From an uncultured Ruminococcus sp. (GTDB lineage: Bacteria; Bacillota; Clostridia; Oscillospirales; Acutalibacteraceae): a DNA stretch of 33,403 nucleotides. The notes below the pieces were generated by a model that was given only the letters and a program-made list of their open reading frames with translations, did no database searches and was not told the origin of the DNA. Location of the stretch: contig CADAYJ010000003.1 of NCBI GenBank assembly GCA_902792115.1, positions 66,088 through 99,490 on the forward strand, read 5' to 3'. Of the stretch, positions 18,001 to 24,383 are shown in pieces. The stretch's first letter is position 1, and the number at the start of each line of letters is the position of its first letter. The position numbers and the translations under genes are program-made.

Positions 18001-18867
18001 GGAATGCAGGCCGTCGTCTCCTGCGTCAACGGTGATGTCGCCGCTCAGTATATTCAGGCAGGATTCGGCGTTGATTCCGTCGCCGACGGCGTCGGCGGGC
18101 TTGTCGTCCTTATCATCCTGCTCAAAGCCGCCGGGGAAGCCGGGAGGTCCGCCCGGAAAGCCGCCCTGATCGCTGTCCTCGGTCTCATCATTCCCCTCCG
18201 GGATATATACGGCCGATGTATCTATCACGAGCGTCGGGCCGTCGATCGTAAGATATGCGTAATATCTGTCCGAATCGTTTGCCGCAAGCTCCGTTTCAAG
18301 ATCCGAATCGAGTGTGGAGCCGGACTTGATGCCGTTCTTCGCGTTTGCCTTAATGTTGAGCGTACCGTCGCCCGTCATTGTGATCTTTGAAGCGCCCTTG
18401 AGCTTTACAACGGCGTTCTCGGCCGCGTCGAGCTTGTCGGAGTCAGTCTCCTTATTGTCGGTGAGGTAATCCTCGCTGTTTTCAACTGAATCCTCAAGCG
18501 AGCAGACGCCCTCCACGGCGATCTCCGCCTTCGTGTTTTTGTTGCACATAAGCGGCGCCGTCTTGTTTTTCAGCGTAAGGTCCGAGAGTATCAGCCTGAC
18601 GTTCTGCGTGCCCTTCTTCACCGTGACGCTGCCGCTTTCGCACGAGCCTGTGACCTTATACTCTCCGGATTCGCTGATCGTCAGCGACGTTCCGGAGACG
18701 GAGTACCCGGTCGAAGCACCCTCGGAGACCGCTATCTTGTCGTTTGAAAACGTGAACGTCGTCAGCTCCTCCGCCGGCGCGGCAGATGCGCCAAACGCAG
18801 CCGCAAACGGCTGTATCAGCAGAGCCGCGGCGCAGAGAGCGCTTGTCAGAATGTGCTTTTTCTTCAC
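15076..18867 (-). CDS. Secreted carbohydrate-binding protein with InlB-type repeats and C-terminal dockerin
   Basis: The protein has 1263 residues. A signal peptide covers about residues 1-31. Residues 35-480 resemble the Cthe_2159-type carbohydrate-binding beta-helix (repeating NIYGG, DGLHSDYFMNI, DDAINAANGG), with a Gly/Pro-rich insert GGFPGGPPGFPGGF near 225. Two InlB/Flg_new-type repeats follow (about 523-660; EWNTKPDGSG, GWNTKADGTG, LYAQW). Four related modules of about 95-120 residues follow (about 673-1185), three of them ending NTYRVTKITDDLTVTVK-like, separated by S/D/T-rich linkers, the longest at about 1018-1065. A type I dockerin ends it, with calcium-loop repeats starting GDTTIDGYIFSDDALFALR and ADVNEDNSIDSADALLILR. 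It probably docks to a cellulosome-like scaffold outside the cell. The GTG start follows AGAGGTGG by six bases. No catalytic domain is recognised. Confidence 0.85.
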   Translation of the reverse strand: MKKKHILTSALCAAALLIQPFAAAFGASAAPAEELTTFTFSNDKIAVSEGASTGYSVSGTSLTISESGEYKVTGSCESGSVTVKKGTQNVRLILSDLTLKNKTAPLMCNKNTKAEIAVEGVCSLEDSVENSEDYLTDNKETDSDKLDAAENAVVKLKGASKITMTGDGTLNIKANAKNGIKSGSTLDSDLETELAANDSDRYYAYLTIDGPTLVIDTSAVYIPEGNDETEDSDQGGFPGGPPGFPGGFEQDDKDDKPADAVGDGINAESCLNILSGDITVDAGDDGLHSDYFMNIGRLGAKNSDLTVNIRDCYEGIEAATLKFFSGNINITAQDDAINAANGGLSRYDFSLDIYGGSIFADASNGNDNDAIDSNGSVNIYGGTTVALTDQSGNAFDSEGAFNIFSGTVFGIGNSRMAPKPTNKNTSASDWGVAEWGSSGQNGRPGDFSFFDPTDGSSGADVSNIALRIGEKEPIYPGTTPTIAKGEEVAAEFAETTRLISTTAKSGANYVVYAGKTIPDWLWTITLDPNGGEGEKIEETTSPGGAIELTADDFRKEGCYLKEWNTKPDGSGVSVAVGTEYYTSSDVTLYAIWHEDKNCKVTYHSNHDVSLEMQEITRSGDDYVVMESFDGRLDLVFTGWNTKADGTGETYQPGETIVVEDDMELYAQWSKGYEVTFDCDSGVKAVIGFNTKDTSGGSTVTAAYARNGDTGEIDMSGDGQVNFKVLLNEGYSIDSVTAAPEDSFKNLKEITENDQVNTYRVTKITDDLTVTVKTKNGEQETDTGKDTDSGQNPFEIGDAGAMFIYNYMQVSVTAYDTQKYENGNENALVAWARDADTGEIMTDGSGQVNFEIIPAEGYVLDTITAEPETAYKNFKTPDETGRANTYRLTKMTGGATVYITMKKADGSSDSDTGNGKENSVKFNIEHGSVTTFENGIGDPTYNSVSTTTMYDLLSGTQAAVFAVVPDEGYELASIDDITIEGDYYDIQEYDMDFLGFSNYVEIRNVKSDLVVTIKLTPVGASSDSDTESATDTAADTESDKPTDSEKDTESDTDKDTSTDTGSNTPDEPEKKFTGTFVIEGGEAAVTTYKTQDYSAGDENQSSAVARDADSGEPVSDGSGQINFTVIPAEGYEIESVTATEGTYKNIKGPADTKRGNTYRVTKITDDLTITIKLKKSENGGDTVRVLMGDTTIDGYIFSDDALFALRHSLALDTLTGIAKAAADVNEDNSIDSADALLILRYSLAFEDANSCAGEYRDISALKLD

Positions 18868-18961
18868 TGTAAACCACCTCTTTCGTTATTTTCCGGAGCT
18901 TCCCCGGCAGATGTGCGCTCTGCCTCGGATACCGGAATATGCCCCTGAAATCTACACTTTT

Positions 18962-18990
18962 ATATTAGCACAGTTTTTGTTGACATTCAA
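18962..18990 (-). promoter_or_regulatory. Promoter of the dockerin gene
   Basis: TTGAAT (18985-18990), 17 bases, TAATAT (18962-18967) on the minus strand. The leader then carries a GGCAGA/TCTGCC hairpin at about 18906-18924 before the AGGTGG site. The AT-rich DNA at 18991-19120 holds no gene. Confidence 0.65.
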
Positions 18991-19150
18991 TAATTTCTGC
19001 CGAAATACTTTTTAAACTTTTTATTATAAATATTTAAATTTTTGTAGAACTGCACATAAAACGGGCATTTTTCAGATAGTTTTCAGTTCGTTTTAAGAAA
19101 ATTTTAAGAAGACGGTGATTAAACCGAGCGCCCATACCGCACAGCAATCT

Positions 19151-19489
19151 GCGGATAGTATCCGCTGACAGTTCCGGCGGATAGTATCCGCTGACAGTTC
19201 CGGCGGATAGTATCCGCTGACAGTTCCGCCCAACTTTATTATAAGCGAAAATCATTGCCGCGCATCTTACTTTTTCTTCCTCGCGGTTTTCATTCTTGCG
19301 GATAGTATCCGCTGACAGTTCCACCCGACTTTATTATTAGCGAAAGTCATTGCCGCGCATCTTACTTTTTCTTCCTCGCGGTTTTCATTCTTGCGGATAG
19401 TATCCGCTGACAGTTCCGGCGAACTTTATTATAAGCGAAAGTCATTGCCGCGCATTTTATTTTTTCTTCCTCGCGGTAACTATTCGTGC
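19151..19489. repeat. Tandem array of palindromic repeats (26-bp and 95-bp units)
   Basis: Five copies of the perfect palindrome GCGGATAGTATCCGC start at 19151, 19177, 19203, 19298 and 19393. The first three are 26 bases apart; the last two follow at 95-base steps. Each is followed by TGACAGTTCC. The 95-base unit adds about 69 bases that include TTATTATAAGCGAAA, GTCATTGCCGCGC and TTTTTCTTCCTCGCGG; a third copy of this tail without a palindrome ends the array at about 19489. Copies are nearly identical, so they arose recently. It fills most of the gap between tktB and the dockerin promoter. Confidence 0.85.
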
Positions 19490-19490
19490 G

Positions 19491-19536
19491 AAAAAAACGC
19501 CCCGAACGCACCCCTTCCGGAGCGCTTTCGGAGCGT
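19491..19536 (-). terminator. Terminator after the transketolase genes
   Basis: ACGCTCCGAA pairs with TTCGGGGCGT (10 bp with one G-T pair), followed by seven T on the minus strand, 23 bases after the tktB stop. Confidence 0.85.
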
Positions 19537-19559
19537 AAACAGCGTTGATGCTTATAAAA

Positions 19560-20504
19560 TTATTTGCCGATAAAAGCTCTGACTTCCTTTTCGATGCCGG
19601 GAGCCGTGCAGCCGAAGATCTCAAGAAGCTCCTTTGCGGGGCCGGAGTAGCCGAAGCGATCCTGAATGCCGCACTTCTTGACCTGAACGGGGCACTTCTC
19701 CGATACAACGGAGATAACCGCGTCGCCGAGGCCGCCGATCACGTTGTGCTCTTCAAACGTGATGATCCTGCCGCACTCCTTCGCCGCCTTGACGATGATG
19801 TCCTCGTCGATCGGCTTGATCGTGTGGATATTGACAACGCGCGCGTTGATGCCCTGAGCCTTCATGTTGTCCGCCGCGATAACAGCCTCTCTCACGAGAA
19901 GACCGGTTGCAACTATCGCAACGTCCGTTCCCTCGCGGAGCGTGACGCCCTTGCCAAGCTCGAACTTGTAGTCGTCGTTGTTGTTGACGCTCTCGACGGC
20001 GAGTCTGCCGAGGCGGAGATATACGGGGCCATCAAGCTCAAGAGCAGCCTTTACAGCGCCGAGCATCTCGTAGTGATCCGACGGATTGATGACCGTCATG
20101 TTCGGGATAGCGCGCATGATAGCGATATCCTCGAGGCACTGGTGAGTAGCGCCGTCCTCGCCCGTCGAAATGCCGGCGTGGGAGCCTGCGATCTTGACGT
20201 TGAGCTTCGGATAAGCTACGGAATTTCTGATCTGCTCGAAGGCTCTGCCCGTCGCAAACATCGCGAACGAAGCGGCGAACGGGATCTTGCCGCACGACGC
20301 AAGACCTGCTGCTACGCCGATCATGTTGCCCTCGGCAATACCGCAGTCAAAGAAGCGGTCGGGGTAAGCCTTCTTGAAAATTGAAGTCTTCGTTGCAGCA
20401 GCGAGGTCTGCGTCGAGGACTACGATATCTTTATTTGTCTTAGCAAGCTCGCAGAGCGCTTCGCCGAAGCTCTCTCTCGTTGCCTTTACTACCTTTTCTG
20501 CCAT
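19560..20504 (-). CDS. tktB: Transketolase, C-terminal subunit
   Basis: This is the pyrimidine-binding and C-terminal half of transketolase (314 residues), acting in the non-oxidative pentose phosphate pathway. The conserved Glu that activates thiamine diphosphate is in FDCGIAEGNMIGVAAGLA near residue 55. FAASFAMFATGRAFEQIRN and HAGISTGEDGATHQ follow, and the C-terminal domain contains TFEEHNVIGGLGDAV. GGGAGGT precedes the ATG, which overlaps the tktA stop as TGATG, so the two subunits are translationally coupled. The split form is common in Firmicutes and archaea. Confidence 0.95.
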   Translation of the reverse strand: MAEKVVKATRESFGEALCELAKTNKDIVVLDADLAAATKTSIFKKAYPDRFFDCGIAEGNMIGVAAGLASCGKIPFAASFAMFATGRAFEQIRNSVAYPKLNVKIAGSHAGISTGEDGATHQCLEDIAIMRAIPNMTVINPSDHYEMLGAVKAALELDGPVYLRLGRLAVESVNNNDDYKFELGKGVTLREGTDVAIVATGLLVREAVIAADNMKAQGINARVVNIHTIKPIDEDIIVKAAKECGRIITFEEHNVIGGLGDAVISVVSEKCPVQVKKCGIQDRFGYSGPAKELLEIFGCTAPGIEKEVRAFIGK

Positions 20505-21352
20505 CAGAGCGCACCTCCCAGAGCATTAAGCTGCTCAAGCAGCTCGTTTCTTCCGACCTCATACTGCTCGGCGTTCGGAGCGGCGCCGTGCCAGTTGACC
20601 TGGTTCTCCATGTAGGAGACGCCCTTGCCCTTAACTGTCTTAGCGATGATCGCGGAGGGCTTGCCCTTTACAGCCTTTGCTGCGTTGACGGAAGCCTCGA
20701 TCTGATCGAAGTCGTGACCGTCCATCTTGAACACCTCAAAGCCGAACGCCTCGAGCTTCTTGTCGAGCGGCTCCAGACCGCCTACCTCCTCGACGGGACC
20801 GTCGATCTGCAAGCCGTTGCAGTCAATGATAACGGTGAGGTTGTCGAGCTTGTTGTGGGAAGCGAACATAAGAGCCTCCCAGACCTGACCTTCTTCACAC
20901 TCGCCGTCGCCGAGCAGAGTGTAAACGCGGTAGTCCTTGTTATCTATCTTTCCGGCAAGAGCCATGCCGCAGGCAGCGGACACGCCCTGACCGAGCGAAC
21001 CTGAACTCATGTCGATGCCGGGCGTGCTCTTCATATCGGGGTGGCCCTGGAGCATCGCGCCGACCTTGCGGAGCTTCGGAAGCTCTTCAAGAGAAAAGAA
21101 GCCCTTGAGTGCCAGCACCGCGTAAAGGGACGGGCAGCAATGACCTTTCGAGAGCACAAAGCGGTCTCTGCCGGGCATATCGGGGTTTGCGGGATCAACA
21201 TTCATCTCTTTGCAGTACAAATACGTATAGATGTCGGCTGCTGAAAGCGAACCGCCCGGATGTCCGGATTTGGCATTGAAAATGCCCTCTAAGGCATACA
21301 GTCTCGCCTTTGTGGCAAGCACCTGAAGCTCTTGCTTTTCGTTAGAGTTCAT
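20504..21352 (-). CDS. tktA: Transketolase, N-terminal (thiamine diphosphate-binding) subunit
   Basis: The protein is about 282 residues and supplies the diphosphate/Mg site: GHPGGSLSAADIYTYLY near residue 30, RDRFVLSKGHCCPSLYA near 60, and the GDGECEEGQVWEA motif near 150 with N-x-T-V-I-I-D-C-N downstream. I chose the ATG at 21350-21352 (MNSNEKQELQ), since an alternative ATG four codons upstream abuts the AGGAG. It pairs with the next gene to make a functional enzyme. It is transcribed from the promoter at 21418-21446. Confidence 0.93.
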   Translation of the reverse strand: MNSNEKQELQVLATKARLYALEGIFNAKSGHPGGSLSAADIYTYLYCKEMNVDPANPDMPGRDRFVLSKGHCCPSLYAVLALKGFFSLEELPKLRKVGAMLQGHPDMKSTPGIDMSSGSLGQGVSAACGMALAGKIDNKDYRVYTLLGDGECEEGQVWEALMFASHNKLDNLTVIIDCNGLQIDGPVEEVGGLEPLDKKLEAFGFEVFKMDGHDFDQIEASVNAAKAVKGKPSAIIAKTVKGKGVSYMENQVNWHGAAPNAEQYEVGRNELLEQLNALGGAL

Positions 21353-21417
21353 ACGTTTTAACATCTCCTAAACCGAAAATTTTGAACCAAAGCATACTTT
21401 CGGGATTATCCCGTTTC

Positions 21418-21446
21418 ATTTTATCATAATGTGTCGCATTAAGCAA
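21418..21446 (-). promoter_or_regulatory. Promoter of tktA-tktB
   Basis: TTGCTT (21441-21446), 17 bases, TAAAAT (21418-21423) on the minus strand. The palindrome CGGGATTATCCCG (21401-21413) sits at the expected transcript start and could be a small operator or 5' hairpin. Confidence 0.7.
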
Positions 21447-21553
21447 GCGGTAAATATCAAACTGAAAAGAAAAATATATCCAATTAACGAAGGTTCTTTT
21501 TGTATAATATGCTTTTTTATCTGACCGATTATTCATCTGCCGGCAGAGGCGGC

Positions 21554-21586
21554 AAAAAGCTCCCCGCGCCCTGCGGCACGGAGAGC
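21554..21586 (-). terminator. Terminator after the gpsA-nuclease-LRR operon
   Basis: GCTCTCCGTGCC pairs with GGCGCGGGGAGC (12 bp including two G-T pairs) around GCAG, then TTTTT on the minus strand, directly after the LRR stop. Confidence 0.9.
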
Positions 21587-21593
21587 AGACTGT

Positions 21594-22622
21594 TTATTTC
21601 AGACCAAGCTCCTTTTCGAGGTCGGTGTCAAATGCCTTTTTGGGATCGAGCTTGTCAAGCTCCTTCTGCGTTTTCAGCTCGGAATGCTTTATCTCGCACG
21701 ACGGGAGCGCCGCTTTAAGCTCCTCTGCGCTCTCCTGCGAAACGGCGTAATTGCCCTCGATGTTGAGCGATTCAAGAGTCGTGACGGAGGAAAGCGGCTT
21801 GATATCCGCAATTGAGTCGTTCGTCAGCACAAGCTCCTTCAGGCGCGGCAGCGAAGAAAGCGGCGTGACGTCGGTGATACCGCAGTTCTCGGCGTGGAGG
21901 ATCTCCAGCTTGTCGAGGGAGGCCAGCGGAGAGAGGTCGGAAACCTCGGGATTATCGCCCATATGCAGCTCGCGCAAAGAGGCAATCCCGCCGACCGCGC
22001 CAAGCTCCCTGATGCCGGAGGCGTACACGTCGAGCGTGTGGAGATGATCGAGCTTTGCAAGCGGAGACAGATCGGAAACGGCGTCGCCGCTGAGGTACAG
22101 CTCTTCTAGGTCGGTAAGCCCCTTGAGCGGAGAGATGTCTGTTACCGCCGTTTCGTCGGCGTAAAGCGTTTTCAGGCTGACGGCGCCCGTCAGCGGCGAA
22201 AGATCGTCAACAGCGTTGCCGCCTATGTCGAGATACGTCAGGTGCGAAAGCGAAGAAACCGCCGACACATCGGTGAGTGAGTTTGACGAAAGCGTCAAAA
22301 CCTGGAGCTGCGAAAGCTCCTTTATGGAAGAGATGTCGGTGATGTGGTTGCCATTCAGGGACAGCTTGCGAAGCCCTTTAAGGTCGCCGATCGCCGAGAT
22401 ATCGGTCAGCTCGCAGTTTTCAAGAGAAAGCGACGTCAGCATCTCGCAGCTTTTCAGCGCGTCGAGCGATTTGATCTTCACGTCCTTCAGCTCGATCGAC
22501 TCCGTATAAATATCATATTCCTCTCCGCCGAATACGATACTCTCCTCACCGCAGCCGGAAAGCGTAAGCGCGCCGAGCATCACCAGTGCCGACATTGCGC
22601 CGGCAATCAACCTTTTCATCAT
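21594..22622 (-). CDS. Leucine-rich-repeat lipoprotein
   Basis: The protein is about 342 residues, starting MMKRLIAGAMSALVML; AAAGGGG lies six bases before this ATG. The lipobox LTLSGC near residue 22 predicts a lipid anchor on the outer face of the membrane. From about residue 50 to 290 there are about eleven 22-residue internalin-type repeats of the pattern LxxLxxLxLxxNxITDISPL, for example LRKLSLNGNHITDISSIKEL. The C-terminal 50 residues are Lys/Glu-rich without repeats. Such repeats bind proteins or other surface ligands; the partner is unknown. It lies 16 bases after the nuclease gene and ends the operon. Confidence 0.88.
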   Translation of the reverse strand: MMKRLIAGAMSALVMLGALTLSGCGEESIVFGGEEYDIYTESIELKDVKIKSLDALKSCEMLTSLSLENCELTDISAIGDLKGLRKLSLNGNHITDISSIKELSQLQVLTLSSNSLTDVSAVSSLSHLTYLDIGGNAVDDLSPLTGAVSLKTLYADETAVTDISPLKGLTDLEELYLSGDAVSDLSPLAKLDHLHTLDVYASGIRELGAVGGIASLRELHMGDNPEVSDLSPLASLDKLEILHAENCGITDVTPLSSLPRLKELVLTNDSIADIKPLSSVTTLESLNIEGNYAVSQESAEELKAALPSCEIKHSELKTQKELDKLDPKKAFDTDLEKELGLK

Positions 22623-22638
22623 AAATTTCCCCTTTAAA

Positions 22639-23214
22639 TCATTTATCGCTGTCAAAGACTCCCGTGGACCAGAGGCCTCGGCCTTCCGCCTTTGCCTCCT
22701 CCTGGATCTCGTTGAAGCGGTCTTTGTATTCCTTGTTTTTGCCGACGATCAGCACCTTCGCGTAGCCGTCGCGGAGTATCTGCTCATTGAGCATCGTTCC
22801 GTCGGGCAGGTAAACGTAGCAGAGCGGACGGCCGTCACGGTCCTGAGGATCCGTGCCGTATTCCAGATAGAGCCGGCTGTCGCCGACAAGCTCCTTCGTG
22901 TGGTCGGACGCGAGCTTACCCTCCGGCACGTTCTTGTCGCTGTCCGGGTGTACGGATTCCGGCGTATCAATGCCGATGAGGCGGACGTTCTTCTTCTCTC
23001 CGTCGATCATCAGCTTCAAGGTATCGCCGTCAACGACCTTGACGACCTCGTACGGGCCGTCTCTCCCCTCGTTCGCTCCTGCCGTGATCTCGCTTTGGGA
23101 CGCATCTTCGTAACCGATCAGTTCGCCGAGCAGCTCCTCGCTGCAGCCGGAAAGCGAAAGGGCAAGTATAAGCGCAGCGGCAAGAGCGGCCGCGCGGCGC
23201 ATGAGCTTTTTCAT
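22639..23214 (-). CDS. Thermonuclease-family lipoprotein (SNase-like)
   Basis: This 191-residue staphylococcal nuclease-like protein is exported and lipid anchored (lipobox LSLSGC near residue 24). The SNase core shows VVKVVDGDTLKL, the catalytic Arg and Glu in VRLIGIDTPES, and the second catalytic Arg in DRDGRPLCYVYL, so it should be active and calcium dependent. It would cut extracellular DNA or RNA near the cell surface. GGGGAGG precedes the ATG. It is 18 bases downstream of gpsA and 16 upstream of the LRR gene. Confidence 0.92.
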   Translation of the reverse strand: MKKLMRRAAALAAALILALSLSGCSEELLGELIGYEDASQSEITAGANEGRDGPYEVVKVVDGDTLKLMIDGEKKNVRLIGIDTPESVHPDSDKNVPEGKLASDHTKELVGDSRLYLEYGTDPQDRDGRPLCYVYLPDGTMLNEQILRDGYAKVLIVGKNKEYKDRFNEIQEEAKAEGRGLWSTGVFDSDK

Positions 23215-23232
23215 TGCGAAGCCTCCCCGGTA

Positions 23233-24198
23233 TCAGCCGAAATCGAATTCGCGCTTGACGCTTCTCGAAAACAGATTTTTAAGCGCCTTTTCGGCGTCAA
23301 GCTCTCCGGCGAGTATCGCCCGGACGGCGTTGCAGATCGGCATTTCCACGCCGTATTTGTGCGAGAGCGAGACGAGCGCGCGGCACGTCGCAACGCCCTC
23401 CGCGAGCTGCGTATACGTTCCGCCTTTGGCAAACGTCTCGCCGAACATTCTGTTGTGGCTGAACTGCGAGAAGAGAGTCGCCTCGTAATCGCCGAGGTGG
23501 CAAAGCCCGTATGCGGAGTATTCGCTGCCGCCCATCGCCTTTATCAGCTTGCCGACCTCGTGCGTGCCGCGGCTCATGAGAGCGCCTTTAAGGCAGCTGT
23601 AACCGAAGCCGTCGAGCATTCCGGCGGCGATGCCGATAACATTCTTCGCGGCAGCGCCGATCTCGCTTCCGATCAGGTCGGTGCCGTAGTAGAAGCGGAT
23701 AAGCGGACTTGAAAACTCCTCGACGAGCTTCGTTTTAAGCTCCGGGTACGCGCTGTCTATGACCATGCAGTTCGGCACGTTGTTCACAAAATTCTGCGGG
23801 TGACCGGGACCTACCCAAACGGCAACGGGCACGTCGCCGAGCACATCACCGACGACCTGCGTCAAGCGAAGCCCCGTTCCCTCTTCAACGCCCTTCATGC
23901 AGAGCACGAAGCTCTTGCCAGTCAGATCGTACTGTTTGACGTCCTGCAAAAAGGAGCGGAGAGCCTGAGCGCTTATCGAGATCACGATCACCTCGGCTCT
24001 TGAAACAGATTCCTCCAGGTCGCACGAAAGCGCGAGCGAGTCCGGGAATGTGAGCATACTGTTTTTGCGGGTTTCCTTCAGCTCGGTAAAGTGCTTTGAG
24101 CCGGGACGCCCCCACGACACGACGTCGTGGCCTATCTTATTGAGATACCACGCGATGAACGCTCCCCAGCGTCCGCAGCCGAGAACTGTTATTTTCAT
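23233..24198 (-). CDS. gpsA: Glycerol-3-phosphate dehydrogenase, NAD(P)-dependent
   Basis: It reduces dihydroxyacetone phosphate to sn-glycerol-3-phosphate for phospholipid synthesis. The dinucleotide fold motif VLGCGRWGAFIAWYLN is at residues 5-20. The catalytic Lys is in AAAKNVIGIAAGMLDG near 190, and the substrate-site GLCHLGDYEATLFSQFSHNR follows near 235. The 321-residue length is slightly short but complete. AAGGAG precedes the ATG, and a consensus promoter lies 39 bases upstream. It heads an operon with two surface lipoproteins. Confidence 0.95.
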   Translation of the reverse strand: MKITVLGCGRWGAFIAWYLNKIGHDVVSWGRPGSKHFTELKETRKNSMLTFPDSLALSCDLEESVSRAEVIVISISAQALRSFLQDVKQYDLTGKSFVLCMKGVEEGTGLRLTQVVGDVLGDVPVAVWVGPGHPQNFVNNVPNCMVIDSAYPELKTKLVEEFSSPLIRFYYGTDLIGSEIGAAAKNVIGIAAGMLDGFGYSCLKGALMSRGTHEVGKLIKAMGGSEYSAYGLCHLGDYEATLFSQFSHNRMFGETFAKGGTYTQLAEGVATCRALVSLSHKYGVEMPICNAVRAILAGELDAEKALKNLFSRSVKREFDFG

Positions 24199-24236
24199 GA
24201 AGCATTATCTCCTTGCAAATCCAAATTTATGTATAA

Positions 24237-24265
24237 ATTATACCATTGCAGCCGCTTCATGTCAA
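24237..24265 (-). promoter_or_regulatory. Consensus sigma-A promoter of gpsA operon
   Basis: TTGACA (24260-24265), 17 bases, TATAAT (24237-24242) on the minus strand: both hexamers match consensus exactly. This should be a strong, largely constitutive promoter. Confidence 0.9.
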
Positions 24266-24298
24266 AGAAGTTTTTGTAAACTATGATAAATTTTCTAA

Positions 24299-24330
24299 AA
24301 GCCGAAAGACCGCACCACGGGGGTGCGGTC
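24299..24330 (-). terminator. Terminator after the amylase gene
   Basis: GACCGCACC pairs with GGTGCGGTC (9 bp, loop of five) at 24308-24330, followed on the minus strand by TTTCGGCTTTT. Confidence 0.8.
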
Positions 24331-24383
24331 TATGAATTGCCGGATCAAATATGATATTCGATATTTACGAAAACAGTCTGCTG

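Noticed and set aside
19034..19324. Minus-strand frame of 96 codons across the repeat array
   Set aside because: The translation simply repeats the tandem DNA unit (ELSADTIR) and has no ribosome site.
19151..19489. CRISPR array
   Set aside because: The intervals between palindromes are themselves near-identical copies, unit lengths differ (26 and 95), and there are no cas genes.
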